64,000 bases of DNA, taken from contig MSJI02000687.1 of NCBI GenBank assembly GCA_001931905.2, positions 51,168-115,167 on the forward strand. The letters run 5' to 3'. A program made the translations under genes and the position numbers. The notes beneath the pieces were generated by a model. It saw only the letters and a program-made list of their open reading frames with translations. It was not told the DNA's origin and made no database searches. Shown piece after piece: positions 40,852 through 50,736 of this stretch (its first letter is position 1; each line of letters begins with the position of its first letter). The stretch comes from Cladosporium sp. IMV 00045. Its lineage: Eukaryota > Ascomycota > Dothideomycetes > Cladosporiales > Cladosporiaceae.

Positions 40852-43800
40852 CTACCTAGCCAAAACCTCCTCAACAACCCACTCCCCCTTCCTTCCCCTA
40901 ACCTGCCTAACCTTCCAAGCGCCCATCGGCCAAGGCGCCGCAGCACTCCCGGCCGGGCCCTTAACCTCAACACCAACCCAACAAACCCTCTTCTTTCCAC
41001 CCTCCAACTCCTCAATCTTCCCCACCGGCTTGCCCAGCTCCAACAAAGGCGTCCCCTCCGCAAGCGCAGCAACCTGCTTCGCGCCCAGCGCCGTGAGCGG
41101 ATGCATGCGCGTACGCGGCATTTTGCCCACCGAGCCGACGTCGGCAATACTCGAGCCGCCGGCACGGGAGAGGTGGCTGTAGACGATGTAAGCGGGCATT
41201 TCGGCCACGCTGCGGCGGGAAAGTACGGAAGCGGCGTGCACGAATACGGAGCGCTGCATTTCTTGCTGCTCGGGGGAGGCGGAGCGGTCGACGGCATCGA
41301 TGGAAGGGAAGAGCGTTGTGTAGGGGACTTCGATGGCGCGGCGGGGTTTGCGGAGGGCGGAGGGGGCGGCGTTCGGGAGTAAGTCGCTGCGGATGGCGAG
41401 GTTGTCGATGAAGCCTGAGGCGACGATTTGGGTGAGGAGCTTGCGGTCGCGCTCGGAGGGGAGGGCGACGGTTGGTTGCCACGCTGTGCTCTTGTTTTGG
41501 GAAGCGGAGCGCTGCGTGGAGCGGACGATGTTGTGCAATTGGGCGCGGAGCTGTTGGACTTCCTGCATGGCCTTTTCGCGGAGGAAGAAGTCTGCGCAGA
41601 AAGTTGAGGCGGTGTGTTTGGAGGCTGCGTCGGCGTGCGCGGCGACTGCGGTCAGCATTTTGATGCAGTCGCTTCGGTCGTCCCAGCGAGAGAGGGTGGC
41701 TTGGGCCCGACCGTAGGCTTGTTGACGTTGTTGTGATACTGTCAGGGCAGCGGCTTCGGCCTGGCGGGTGTTGGCACGCGATTCTGGGTCGGAGTCGTAC
41801 TCGTCGTCAGAGCCGTCGTCCTTTGAGCTGGTGGTGTTGAATTGTGCTTGAGGGATCATGAGGTCTCCGACAGCAAGTGCAGCAACAGTGGCGACTGTGG
41901 GTGCGACGAGGTTGTTGCGCATTGCGAGGAGAAGCATTTTACCGAAGCGTGGGCTGACTGGGTGCTTGATCAGCTCTCTACCAGTGTCTGTGATCCTGCC
42001 AGTCTTCGCATCGATGGCACCCAGGTTGGATAAGAGCTTCTCTGCAGTAGCCAGCTGTGAGCGGTCCGGTGGCGTAGGGAATGGGAAGTTGACCACATTG
42101 TCAATTTCCATGGCCTTCAACTGCAGGACCGTTGACTCCAGAGGCGTTCTGAGAACCTCAGGGATGCCGTGCTCTGCGAAGTAGTTCTCGAAGACAGCAC
42201 TGCTGTACAGGCGGTAGCAGTGGCCAGGACCAGTACGACCAGCACGACCAGAACGCTGAGATGCGCTGGCCTTGGAAATCCAGTCGATTTCGAAGGTCTG
42301 AACGCCGGTCGCTGTGTCGTACTTCTTCTCTTTGCTTCTGCCACAATCGAACACGTAACGGACACCAGGGATCGTAAGGGAAGTCTCGGCAACATTCGTC
42401 GCTAGCACAATCATACGAGAACCGTCGGGAGGAGGTTGGAAGACACGCATCTGTTGCATCGTTGGGAGCGAGGCGTAGAGCGGTAGAATATGCGGTTTGA
42501 GCGCGCCACGCGGTCCAGATTCGTCGTCTTCGACCTCAAACTCGGCGTCCTCGGCATCATCGATGCCTTGGAACTCGGTGTCTGAATCATCGCTGTCCTC
42601 TCCCTCCAGAGTATCATTGGGCTTGCGCTGGCTGCTCTCTTCCATATCATCAAGCTCAAGCGGCATCTGATCAGAGCTTTCTCTCGCCTTAAGCATCTTG
42701 CCATAGCCTGCCATGTTGCTTCCAAGTGTATCCTTGAGGCGTTTTGCAACGGTTTCGATTTCGTTTTGGCCTGTCAAGAAGACAAGAATACTGCCGGGTG
42801 GCAGTTTCTTGTGACCTCTTGCCACTTTGTTGACTGTCTCAGCAACGAAGTCTCGCTGCGTCTTGCGGCTGAAGTGAACAGTGACCGGGTATTGTCGTCC
42901 CTCGGCCTCCACGATTGGAGGCGCTCCGTTTCTGAACAGTCGTTGGTTTTGCATGAAGTCCGATACTCTGAGTGTAGCACTCATGATGACAAGTTTCAGC
43001 GGGTAGTACTTCTCCGGCTCTTCCTTAGTAAGCTCATCACGCAGATTGACAATTCTTGACAGGATGCCAATAAGGATGTCGGTGTTGACGCTACGCTCGT
43101 GCGCTTCGTCGATCACAACAGCCGAGTACTTCGAGAGGATAAAGTCTTGACCAATCTCTCGAAGCAAGATACCGTCGGTCATGAATTTCATCGCAGTCTC
43201 GCGAGAGACGGTCGTGTCGTATCGTACCTGATGGCCAACGCGATTCTTGTACTCTTCTCCCATTTCGGTCGCCACACGCTCAGCAACGGAGACAGCAGCA
43301 ACACGGCGAGGCTGTGTGACACCGATCATTCCGCGTCCTAGAGATGGCTTGTTCTCCTCCTCTGCAGCTGTCTTGTTGCCAATCAAAGCACCATACCCAG
43401 ACTCGTACATCATCTGAGGAACCTGCGTAGTTTTTCCTGAGCCTGTTGCACCGCACACGACAACAACAGGGTTATTGTGAATCGCTTCCATGATATTTTG
43501 CTCTTCTTGCACAACGGGCAGCTCCATGCGGACTTTCTGAATCTCCTCGGTTCGTGGAATCGTGATCGCGCTCTTTGGTCGAGCTGTAGTGGTCGTAGGA
43601 ACACTCGTAAGAGCTTGCGCAACAGGATCAGGTGATGGTGCTCTGGGCTTGAATGCAGCCCGGATAACAGCATCGTCTATAGGGGCGGTGGAGGGTTGGA
43701 ATCCAAGAGCATCATGTCGTTGTTCGGTGGCCCAAAGTTTGAAGGCTGATGAGCGAGCCTTTTTCTTGGTGTCCTTCCCTTCGCTTTCCTCTTCGTCTTC

Positions 43801-44664
43801 TTCCTCGCTTTTCTCGTCTTCTTCATCCTCACTGTCGTCCTCCTCATCCTCCGAATCGTCGTCACTCCCAAGCTCCTCCTCGTCGGGCTCAGAGTCAAAG
43901 CCCTTGAAGTCAGACTCTTCGCTGTCGCTATTGCTATCTGATGCGCCAGCCATGTCTTCATCCTCAGAACCGTTCTCAATTGCACCAAACATTGAGCGCA
44001 GATCTTCTTTCGTCCTCTTTACCCTCTTGCGCTTCTTAATCACAGGCCGGCCATCCTCTCCCATCTCGAGAGGTCTCTTAAGTCCCCCGCCGAACAAGCC
44101 ACCAGATCCCACGCCATTACTTGTTGACTTCGATTTCGCTGGTGGTTGCGATTCCTCTGAAGGTCTAGCCTCCACCTCTTCCTCAGACTCATCATCTTCC
44201 TCCTCTTCTTCAGGCGCCTGCTCAGGCTCGTCCACGCTCTTCCTCCGTTCGAACAGAATCGCATCATGGTCTCCTCTTACATCAATCCCTCTCTCCCGCT
44301 CTTTCAACGCTCTTTGCAAGCCTTCCCTCTTACTTTCATTTACGCGACCAAGCTTCTTAGCGCTCTGCAGTAAACTCGTATCAACCTGCTGCGCAGCAAG
44401 CTTCTTGATCAATTCCTGGTTCTCCTCCTTCCTCAATTTCGTGTCGATGTAATGATCCAGACGCTTGCGCTTCTTGCTGGTGATTTTCGACTGTGGTTGC
44501 TGTGCACGCAGCTCTTCTTGCAATTTGCGCCTGCGCTCTTCCTTCTCGGCGGCGGTTTTCGGCAGCATAAGATCTGCGTTGGCATTCTGCTCGTCTATCG
44601 AGGTGGGTTTCTGTTTTGCCAGACGCTTGTGCTTGCGTTCGCGAGGAACAAATTTGGGCGGCAT
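40852..44664 (-). CDS. ECM16: DEAH-box RNA helicase Dhr1/Ecm16 (DHX37)
   Basis: An intron-free gene of 1270 residues. The frame extends to a TTG at 44685, but the ATG at 44664 gives the conserved start MPPKFVPRERKHKRLAKQK. Residues ~60-390 are highly charged, with acidic Ser/Asp/Glu tracts around 150-165 and 230-300 and a basic patch KKRKRVKR. The helicase core shows motif I GATGSGKTTQ (~405), motif II DEAH (519-522), motif III SAT (562-564) and motif VI QRSGRAGRTGPG. HA2 and OB-fold regions follow. Dhr1 removes U3 snoRNA from the pre-40S ribosome in the nucleolus to allow the central pseudoknot to form. Converges on the RBR gene. Confidence 0.94.
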   Translation of the reverse strand: MPPKFVPRERKHKRLAKQKPTSIDEQNANADLMLPKTAAEKEERRRKLQEELRAQQPQSKITSKKRKRLDHYIDTKLRKEENQELIKKLAAQQVDTSLLQSAKKLGRVNESKREGLQRALKERERGIDVRGDHDAILFERRKSVDEPEQAPEEEEEDDESEEEVEARPSEESQPPAKSKSTSNGVGSGGLFGGGLKRPLEMGEDGRPVIKKRKRVKRTKEDLRSMFGAIENGSEDEDMAGASDSNSDSEESDFKGFDSEPDEEELGSDDDSEDEEDDSEDEEDEKSEEEDEEESEGKDTKKKARSSAFKLWATEQRHDALGFQPSTAPIDDAVIRAAFKPRAPSPDPVAQALTSVPTTTTARPKSAITIPRTEEIQKVRMELPVVQEEQNIMEAIHNNPVVVVCGATGSGKTTQVPQMMYESGYGALIGNKTAAEEENKPSLGRGMIGVTQPRRVAAVSVAERVATEMGEEYKNRVGHQVRYDTTVSRETAMKFMTDGILLREIGQDFILSKYSAVVIDEAHERSVNTDILIGILSRIVNLRDELTKEEPEKYYPLKLVIMSATLRVSDFMQNQRLFRNGAPPIVEAEGRQYPVTVHFSRKTQRDFVAETVNKVARGHKKLPPGSILVFLTGQNEIETVAKRLKDTLGSNMAGYGKMLKARESSDQMPLELDDMEESSQRKPNDTLEGEDSDDSDTEFQGIDDAEDAEFEVEDDESGPRGALKPHILPLYASLPTMQQMRVFQPPPDGSRMIVLATNVAETSLTIPGVRYVFDCGRSKEKKYDTATGVQTFEIDWISKASASQRSGRAGRTGPGHCYRLYSSAVFENYFAEHGIPEVLRTPLESTVLQLKAMEIDNVVNFPFPTPPDRSQLATAEKLLSNLGAIDAKTGRITDTGRELIKHPVSPRFGKMLLLAMRNNLVAPTVATVAALAVGDLMIPQAQFNTTSSKDDGSDDEYDSDPESRANTRQAEAAALTVSQQRQQAYGRAQATLSRWDDRSDCIKMLTAVAAHADAASKHTASTFCADFFLREKAMQEVQQLRAQLHNIVRSTQRSASQNKSTAWQPTVALPSERDRKLLTQIVASGFIDNLAIRSDLLPNAAPSALRKPRRAIEVPYTTLFPSIDAVDRSASPEQQEMQRSVFVHAASVLSRRSVAEMPAYIVYSHLSRAGGSSIADVGSVGKMPRTRMHPLTALGAKQVAALAEGTPLLELGKPVGKIEELEGGKKRVCWVGVEVKGPAGSAAAPWPMGAWKVRQVRGRKGEWVVEEVLAR

Positions 44665-45031
44665 TTTGCCGTGATGTGACAACAATTTGTTGTGTGATGT
44701 AGTATAGTAACTAATAAAAGTTGACCGGCAAGACGAAAAAGTGAAGCTCTGTGAAAGTTTCCCCGCGAGCTTTCACATGCGACGTGGATCGTCGGTGGTC
44801 CGTCCGGACCCTAAAACTGAAGGATACCTTACGGGCTACATGAGAGATATCAGACATCAAATATTTGATTAACACACCAGCTGCAATACTTTTGACAACA
44901 TCCTATTCTTGTCCTTCGAAACTCACACAGTCACCAAAGAAGACTGCTTATCACAATCGCAACAGCGAACCAACGAGTCAATCAATATCTGGCCTTTCCT
45001 CATACGCCTTCTGCAACTACTACCTCATACA
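44665..45031. promoter_or_regulatory. Divergent promoter, ECM16 / PAC3-like
   Basis: 367 bases between opposite starts. No specific site is assigned; there is a CACATGCGACGTGG stretch at ~44774. Confidence 0.45.
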
Positions 45032-45487
45032 ATGGCCGCCCCAGAAGTCCGACAATTACCTTTCCCGGCCCCAGCAAAGACATCTTCTGGTCTTGTCAAA
45101 GGAATCCAAACCACAGTCACCTGTACTCAATTCTCTGACAAAATCCTGCTCGCCATCTCACAAGCCGGCAAGCTTGCACATTGGGTGCATGTGCCGCTCG
45201 CCTCCACGAACACCGATCCTATGAATCCAGGTGTGTTCCACAATCACGATACTGCCAACGAGCTGCTTCCTATGACACATCTGACTGCGACGACGGTGCT
45301 GGGTGGCACCAGGCGGGACGACGAGATTGTTGGTCAGACGCTCGCAACGACCATTGGAAGTGCAGTTCTCATGCAACGTCCCCAAGAAGAGAGAATGCTC
45401 ATTCTTGGCTTGGGTCTGACCGGGGCGTCGGAAATGGGAAGGGACGGTTTTGATGCCGTCGTGGGTTTGGTGCTGGAGTGTTTGTGA
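45032..45487 (+). CDS. Proteasome assembly chaperone 3-like protein
   Basis: An intron-free gene of 151 residues; the frame extends upstream to a TTG at 44909, but the ATG at 45032 (MAAPEVRQLPFPAPAK) gives the family start. Conserved features are SSGLVKGIQTTVTCTQFSDKILLAISQAGKLAHWVHVPL, of which the FSDKILLAISQ part is diagnostic, and a C-terminal GFDAVVGLVLE helix. PAC3 (yeast Irc25/Poc3) forms a heterodimer with PAC4 and guides formation of the 20S proteasome alpha ring. The stop is only 99 bp before the first ATG I assign to the Sld7 gene on the same strand. Confidence 0.83.
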   Translation: MAAPEVRQLPFPAPAKTSSGLVKGIQTTVTCTQFSDKILLAISQAGKLAHWVHVPLASTNTDPMNPGVFHNHDTANELLPMTHLTATTVLGGTRRDDEIVGQTLATTIGSAVLMQRPQEERMLILGLGLTGASEMGRDGFDAVVGLVLECL

Positions 45488-45586
45488 ATGCTTTCTGGAT
45501 GCCTCAGGCACGAGATTTGTTGCCTCAATCGCGCTTCACCTCGCGTGCCATCGCGAACTTGAAATGGCGAGCTCTATACGGCAACG

Positions 45587-47025
45587 ATGTTTACCACGAA
45601 GCATGCACTTAGCTTGCCAGAGACTGATACCACCTCAGGTAAGCTCTCAGGTTGACCAACTCCGTGAATGCATACTAAACAATCGTAGATATCACGCTCA
45701 CAACGCCGAGCGCATACCCATCCGTCCTGCCCAAAGATGCACCCCTTCGATTCCTTAGCGTAGTCGATGTCGCCCAGCTGCCTTTACATATATTACTAGG
45801 GCAGCAATACAATATAACTACGGATGATTCACACGCACGAGATTACCTGGAGCGCGTATTGCTTGCTTGTCCAAAAGAGAATGAAGCCTGGTGGAAGACA
45901 ATACAACCAGAGTCGCCATTTGGCGTGCTTGTAGGAGTGGAGGGTGGTCACAATGTGTCCAGTGGTTCACCACAAATCACGGAACTCCTCTTGATTGCTT
46001 CAAGACCTCAGCTACATCATGGACAAAGGCTCCCTACACCTCCAGCTTCCTCGCCTTTCGAAAATGGTGCCCAGACATCTGCACCCGATCAGCAGGCTCT
46101 CCAAGTCCTTGCTCTGGCCATGTCCTCGGATCTTCTTCAGATTGGCAACCTTCCTTCACCTCCGCTCTCCCCTCAACCAGATGATGCCGAGACGATTCCC
46201 GCAGTCTTCCTCCCAACCCATCTTCCAGACCCAGCCGAAACTATTCACGAGCCACCAACGAAGAAACGCCGCACAGCAACGTCAACCCTTGATGAAGCCG
46301 CAGCTCGCCGTGCCTCAGCTCGCCGTCAAGGTGGCGAGGGTATTTCTGCCGCCGCCGCTGCAAAGCCTGACGTATCCCATCGCCGCACTTCTAGCAATAC
46401 GCCTCTTCAAACTCGCCCATTAAGCCGTTCGCCAAGCATAGCATCTTCACGGCCAGGCAGTGTCCGCGGCCCAGCTCCGCTCGAGAAGCAACCTTCAACT
46501 TTGAGCCGAGTCCAGACCTCCTCCAGTCTCCCCGTCGAGCCATCTTTGGAACCAAGCGCAGCAGCCATCACGGAGAAGAAGAACAAAGACACCATCTCCC
46601 GCGTCGTCATGGCCGGCATGCGCCTCTACGGCCTATCCCAATCAACGCGCAAACAGCACATCAAGCAACAACGCTCCAACTCCGCATCCCCAGCACCAGC
46701 CCCTCCAGAACCCAACCTCACGCCCTCAGAACTCGAGGCAGAGCGACGAAGCGACCAAGAATTCACCGAAGTGTACAACAAAGCCTTCAAAAGCGTGCTG
46801 TTCACTTTCAGAGCTCACGTGCAGACGCTGGCGCTGCAGGGGTACACGGAGGCTTTGCGCGACGCGGCGGATAAGTTTCTGGCTCTGTATTGCTCGGATC
46901 CGTTGGCGCAGGGTTTGTTGGGTGGGGAGGAGAAGTTCACGCCGGGTGGGAGGAAGGCGTTTGGGAGTGTGAAGGTGGAGGGGATGGGGGGGAGTCCGTT
47001 TGATGCGAGGAGGGGGTTGGTGTGA
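45587..47025 (+). CDS. SLD7: DNA replication regulator Sld7-like
   Basis: Exons 45587-45638 and 45689-47025, joined across a 50-nt intron (GTAAGC ... CGTAG, branch ACTAAAC), give 462 residues beginning MFTTKHALSLPETD. Exon 2 continues with AYPSVLPKDAPLRFLSVVDVAQLPLHILLG, a Sld7 N-domain-like stretch. A disordered Pro/Ser/Arg region with KKRRTA lies in the middle. The C-terminal block TISRVVMAGMRLYGLSQ and the helices to RAHVQTLALQGYTEAL match the Sld7 C-domain. Sld7 binds Sld3 and promotes origin firing. The 5' end is uncertain: protein-like sequence (GELYTAT) precedes the chosen ATG, so a short upstream exon is possible. The gene starts only 99 bp after the PAC3-like stop. Confidence 0.78.
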
Positions 47026-47373
47026 TGCTGGATGCCGAGGGCTGGTTGTAATGAATTATGATTCACTAAATATGGGCGAGTGACAAGTAAACCCAAGCTC
47101 GCAAAGACCAAGTTGCTGTAAAGGGCTGAGGACAATTATTTTCCCTTAGAATAAGGAGAAAGGCATCGAACACGACACGTCTAAATCAAGCAAGTTCAGT
47201 ATTTGCTTCTAGGACGCCACAATTTTGCATTACCATTCATTATCTTCGTTCATCTCATAATCATCAAATACGCCTGAACCATGCTCTTGGTGTCCTGAAC
47301 CATTTGACCAACGACGTCCGTATGATATTTAGCCTGCCTGTCCCTCTTGAGTGGGAATTCGAAATGGGATATC
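47026..47373. other. Convergent intergenic region
   Basis: 348 bases between the Sld7 stop and the end of the NACHT locus. No gene or repeat seen. Confidence 0.6.
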
Positions 47374-49092
47374 TTATGAAGCATCCTGAACATCAGTGAC
47401 ACCCTGCTTGGCCTCGCTGGGCACGCTGTGCTCACCACCTTGAATGTTCTCGCCTTCCTCGTCATCTTCGTCAGGCCCTACCTCTTCGACAACAGATTCT
47501 CGGGTCTCCCAAAAGACTTTGAACCATTTCTTGACGCAAGTCAAAAGGTGAAGTTGCTGCCATGCGTCAAGTTGTGCTCCGACATTGTCCCAGATCTCGT
47601 TCACGATGGCTTCGAGGCATTGAGCATAATCCGAATATGTGCCGAAGAACGTGAATTTGACTGGTTTGCCTTTCAAGTGGGTGAGAAGATGTTTGGTGGT
47701 CTGGACGCTCAAGTCGAAGCAAGCGATGATACGGCAGTCTTCATGGCCGACAAGTAATTCGGCCAGATCGTGGTCCCTAAGCGAGCGGTCAAGATCTGAC
47801 CAATCTGCCGAGACAACAAAAATTCGAAGCATCGGCGGGATATTTCCCCTTGGTCCAATTCCAAATTCTCCCGCAAAACATCTGAGAGGTAGTGTCAGTT
47901 GCAAGGGCACTGCTTGTGAGGAGTTGGTCCCCTTTTGTGTCATGATTTCCCTCGCGAATATTCGCCTGGCATCCGCTGCTTTCCAGTACGCCGTACTCCA
48001 CCACTCTTCGTTGCGTGCACTTTCGGCATAATTCATTATTTCCATCAAGCTCCAGGCGGCAATCTCTGATTCTTTCCCGTCGTTCCCTACACATGTAACT
48101 AGCCAAGTCCTCCCTTCCTCGCTTCCCAAAACTCCGACGTGATCGTAGACAACCATGGCGAGGTGCTCGCAACCCTTTGATCGCTCCTGAAGCAGGTTCA
48201 TCATCTTCACACAGCTTGACCTACACGGCGTATAGTGTCCAGTAAACTCAAGATAAGAGCTCACTACAGCACAAATCGAGACGGCGAAGTCATTACTCGC
48301 TATGCGCTCGAACCGGGACGATATATAATCATCAAGTGTCCCCAAGACTGGGTTCCAAAATGCCAGCAATGGCAAGTTGTAGAGCGACTTGAAACGATCT
48401 CCTGGTGTGAGAGAATCTAGCATACGGGCATGACCTTCCGGTCTCGCCTGTTCTGTGTGTCCCAGAATGACGGGAATCCACATACCAGGCGCACCACCTT
48501 CGTATAGCGATGTAAGTATCGTGTCGTGTATTTCGTCCAACATTGCATAGGTTTCTTCAGTCAGATTGGCCGCGTTTGATGTGACGATATTTCCGAAGCA
48601 CGTCATCTGCACGCGCAAAGGCCCTAAGGGAACGGAGTAGTCACGTCTGAGAAAGCCGTGCGGCGTGTGCTGAGCTATCCATGCAATGGCCTTCAGCGCC
48701 TCGTGCGCTAGAGAACGTTCATTCAAGCCTTCCATCCATGGTATTGATCCGTCTTTCGAATCGCCGACTATGCAATCGTAAGCAGAACGATGCATCCATT
48801 GGAGGTACGAACAGGTATGGTCTTGCTCTGTTGCTGGATCGTCCTGTTTCCAAAAACGATGGCGAATGCTTCCCGTTGAAATGTCTCTGAAAGCCCACTT
48901 CGACTCCGTACGGTAATATGTGGCAGAGATCTCAATGAGACCCTTGCATTGCGCGACAATGCGGTCATGCCAGTCGTCGCAAACATTCGTGAAATCTTGC
49001 CATGATCTGAATGGCTGTTTGTGCAGCATGACTGTGATCAACGCAACACTGACGTCCAGATGATATTCAACTTTCCTTTTCAAAAGATGAAA
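47374..49092 (-). CDS. C-terminal part of a NACHT/STAND protein, after an in-frame TAA
   Basis: This frame is in register with the NACHT frame just upstream and is separated from it by one TAA (49095-49093). The 12 nt between TAA and the first possible start (a TTG at 49083) are also open; the first ATG is at 49029. It encodes about 570 residues. The segment HLDVSVALITVML with WHDRIVAQCKGLIEI fits the region that follows NACHT in fungal STAND proteins, where a winged-helix-like domain ends in a C.GLLE motif. The rest is an uncharacterised C-terminal domain ending in an acidic tail (EDDEEGE). It has no ATPase motifs of its own. Whether it is translated separately or lost is unknown. Confidence 0.6.
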   Translation of the reverse strand, partial: FHLLKRKVEYHLDVSVALITVMLHKQPFRSWQDFTNVCDDWHDRIVAQCKGLIEISATYYRTESKWAFRDISTGSIRHRFWKQDDPATEQDHTCSYLQWMHRSAYDCIVGDSKDGSIPWMEGLNERSLAHEALKAIAWIAQHTPHGFLRRDYSVPLGPLRVQMTCFGNIVTSNAANLTEETYAMLDEIHDTILTSLYEGGAPGMWIPVILGHTEQARPEGHARMLDSLTPGDRFKSLYNLPLLAFWNPVLGTLDDYISSRFERIASNDFAVSICAVVSSYLEFTGHYTPCRSSCVKMMNLLQERSKGCEHLAMVVYDHVGVLGSEEGRTWLVTCVGNDGKESEIAAWSLMEIMNYAESARNEEWWSTAYWKAADARRIFAREIMTQKGTNSSQAVPLQLTLPLRCFAGEFGIGPRGNIPPMLRIFVVSADWSDLDRSLRDHDLAELLVGHEDCRIIACFDLSVQTTKHLLTHLKGKPVKFTFFGTYSDYAQCLEAIVNEIWDNVGAQLDAWQQLHLLTCVKKWFKVFWETRESVVEEVGPDEDDEEGENIQGGEHSVPSEAKQGVTDVQDAS

Positions 49093-50736
49093 TTACAAAG
49101 AGATGTTGGCATGATGAACTTCGTTCAAGTTTGAAAACATGTAGTGGATGATGTCCTGTAGCCCTGAGGGAATGGATCTGAGGCGTTGTTGTAGCGTTTC
49201 TGCATCGTCTCCGGCATCGTGTCCTTCTATCAGAGACTTGCAGACCAGTACCGCCCACAAAAAGATCCCTTCAGCGCGATTGGTAACCTCTTGTACGAGT
49301 CTGTAATCGAAGAATTTGCCGCAAGGCTTAAACTCATTCTGAACAAAAGTCCTGATGTCATCGCGGTTGAGATCTTCCAAGCGTATAGACGGGAATTGGC
49401 AAAGTTGGGTTCTCAAGGCGCCTTCACGCCTGCTAGAGACACATAGTTTCATGCCAGAAGTGCACTGCATGGTGAACAAGGCGCGAAGTAAAACCCTGTG
49501 TTGGCCCGCAAACTCATCAAGGCCGTCGATGAAGCAAACCACGCATTCCTCCCGATAGAAGGACAATGCCGTCGGCAGGGCTCGGAGCAGTCTCTCTTCG
49601 TTCCAAGCTCCCGAGTATCTTGTGGCGGGATCATGTTGCATGATTGACTCGATTACGGCTGGCTTTCTTTGAGCAAGCTGGTACAGGAGAGACTGCAACA
49701 TCCCCACGACGCTTTTCTGGAGATCTGATCCAGCCCGCCAGAAGAAGAAACTGAAGATGTGCAGGGGACGATAACCGGCCCATACCTTCAGTAGTTCGGT
49801 CGTGCGTGGGTCGCTTTCGATGTACGACATTAGACTCGATTTGCCCGATCCAGCCTTGCCATTGATCCAGAACACGTTTTGGTCATCTTGAAGCCAGCGC
49901 GAAAATTTTCCCCTATGCTCTTTCTCTTTCCTTTCTGAGGAATCGTCGCGTTCAGAAAGCTTCCCTGTAAAGATCCAATCGAACGTGTTTGATGAAGGTG
50001 AATGAATGCTGCTTTTGCGGGCGAACATTTCCGGATACTCGAGATTCTTCAGAAATGACTCGTGAAGATCGGAGCTCTGAGCATAATGCTTGGCATCGTC
50101 AAACCTGACATGCATCTCTTGTCGAGAGTCTTCTTGACCCTGTATGATTTTGCTGCTCGAAGCTTCATGTTGGCTATCCAAGGCCGCCAACGCGTCGTGT
50201 GTTTCCTTGTGCGCTTTCGAAGAGTCCAAGTGCATGCTTTGCAGTTTCGGGACCAAGAAGTGTTCGATGGTGTCACTCGCCTTGCCTTGTTCAGTCAACA
50301 ACTGCAGAACCTTCTCGCGAGTGTCCATGCTGACGCTAGCATGGAATCTGTCCTGGCATTTTTCCAGCTTGTTCTGTAGCTTCTCAATCTTCTTTTGGTC
50401 TTTCAGCGAGCGCAGTGCAGCTCTCAGAGCTCCAAGTGGCTTCTTCTTTGCAATGGCTTGGACGTCCAGCAAGAGTGTCTCGAGCTCCCCGGCGACAGAA
50501 GAACAGTCCTGGACGGTCTGCTTCATTACGCGGCTTGTACCAGCAGGGCACTGTTTGACGTCCACGCCCTTCTTGATTGCATTCAAACGCTTGATTGAAA
50601 GCTGCAATTCTGATTGGTGCTCCGTGGAGCCGGTAGCACTGTCTCGGATCTGTTTGCAGAGGACTACAGTCTTCAGTCCAAAGTCGATGAATTGAGCGGT
50701 AGCCGCCGCTATGCCCAGAATCGTGACAGGATCCAT
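49093..50736 (-). CDS. NACHT-domain STAND protein, N-terminal part ending at a premature TAA
   Basis: A 547-residue frame starting at the ATG at 50736. Residues 1-~240 (MDPVTILGIAAATAQFIDFG...) are the helical N-terminal signalling domain common to fungal NACHT proteins, with a coiled-coil-like Lys/Glu stretch around 110-130. The NACHT ATPase has P-loop INGKAGSGKSS (~291-301), Walker B VVCFIDGLDEF (~399-409) and sensor-like CVSSRREG. The frame ends HHANISL-TAA, but the same frame continues downstream without further stops for 569 codons of matching sequence. A GT-AG intron removing the TAA would be only 21 or 44 nt, below the 50-nt minimum seen in this window. The single stop fits a CAA to TAA change. 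Proposed role: heterokaryon incompatibility or defence receptor, by family only. Confidence 0.78.
   Translation of the reverse strand: MDPVTILGIAAATAQFIDFGLKTVVLCKQIRDSATGSTEHQSELQLSIKRLNAIKKGVDVKQCPAGTSRVMKQTVQDCSSVAGELETLLLDVQAIAKKKPLGALRAALRSLKDQKKIEKLQNKLEKCQDRFHASVSMDTREKVLQLLTEQGKASDTIEHFLVPKLQSMHLDSSKAHKETHDALAALDSQHEASSSKIIQGQEDSRQEMHVRFDDAKHYAQSSDLHESFLKNLEYPEMFARKSSIHSPSSNTFDWIFTGKLSERDDSSERKEKEHRGKFSRWLQDDQNVFWINGKAGSGKSSLMSYIESDPRTTELLKVWAGYRPLHIFSFFFWRAGSDLQKSVVGMLQSLLYQLAQRKPAVIESIMQHDPATRYSGAWNEERLLRALPTALSFYREECVVCFIDGLDEFAGQHRVLLRALFTMQCTSGMKLCVSSRREGALRTQLCQFPSIRLEDLNRDDIRTFVQNEFKPCGKFFDYRLVQEVTNRAEGIFLWAVLVCKSLIEGHDAGDDAETLQQRLRSIPSGLQDIIHYMFSNLNEVHHANISL

Noticed and set aside
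43562..44452. 296-codon Ser-rich frame on the plus strand
   Set aside because: Mirror of the acidic Ser/Asp/Glu tracts of ECM16; no homology of its own.
49070..49120. A mini-intron removing the TAA in the NACHT gene
   Set aside because: Only 21- or 44-nt GT-AG pairs exist, with no branch site, below the 50-nt minimum of introns in this window.
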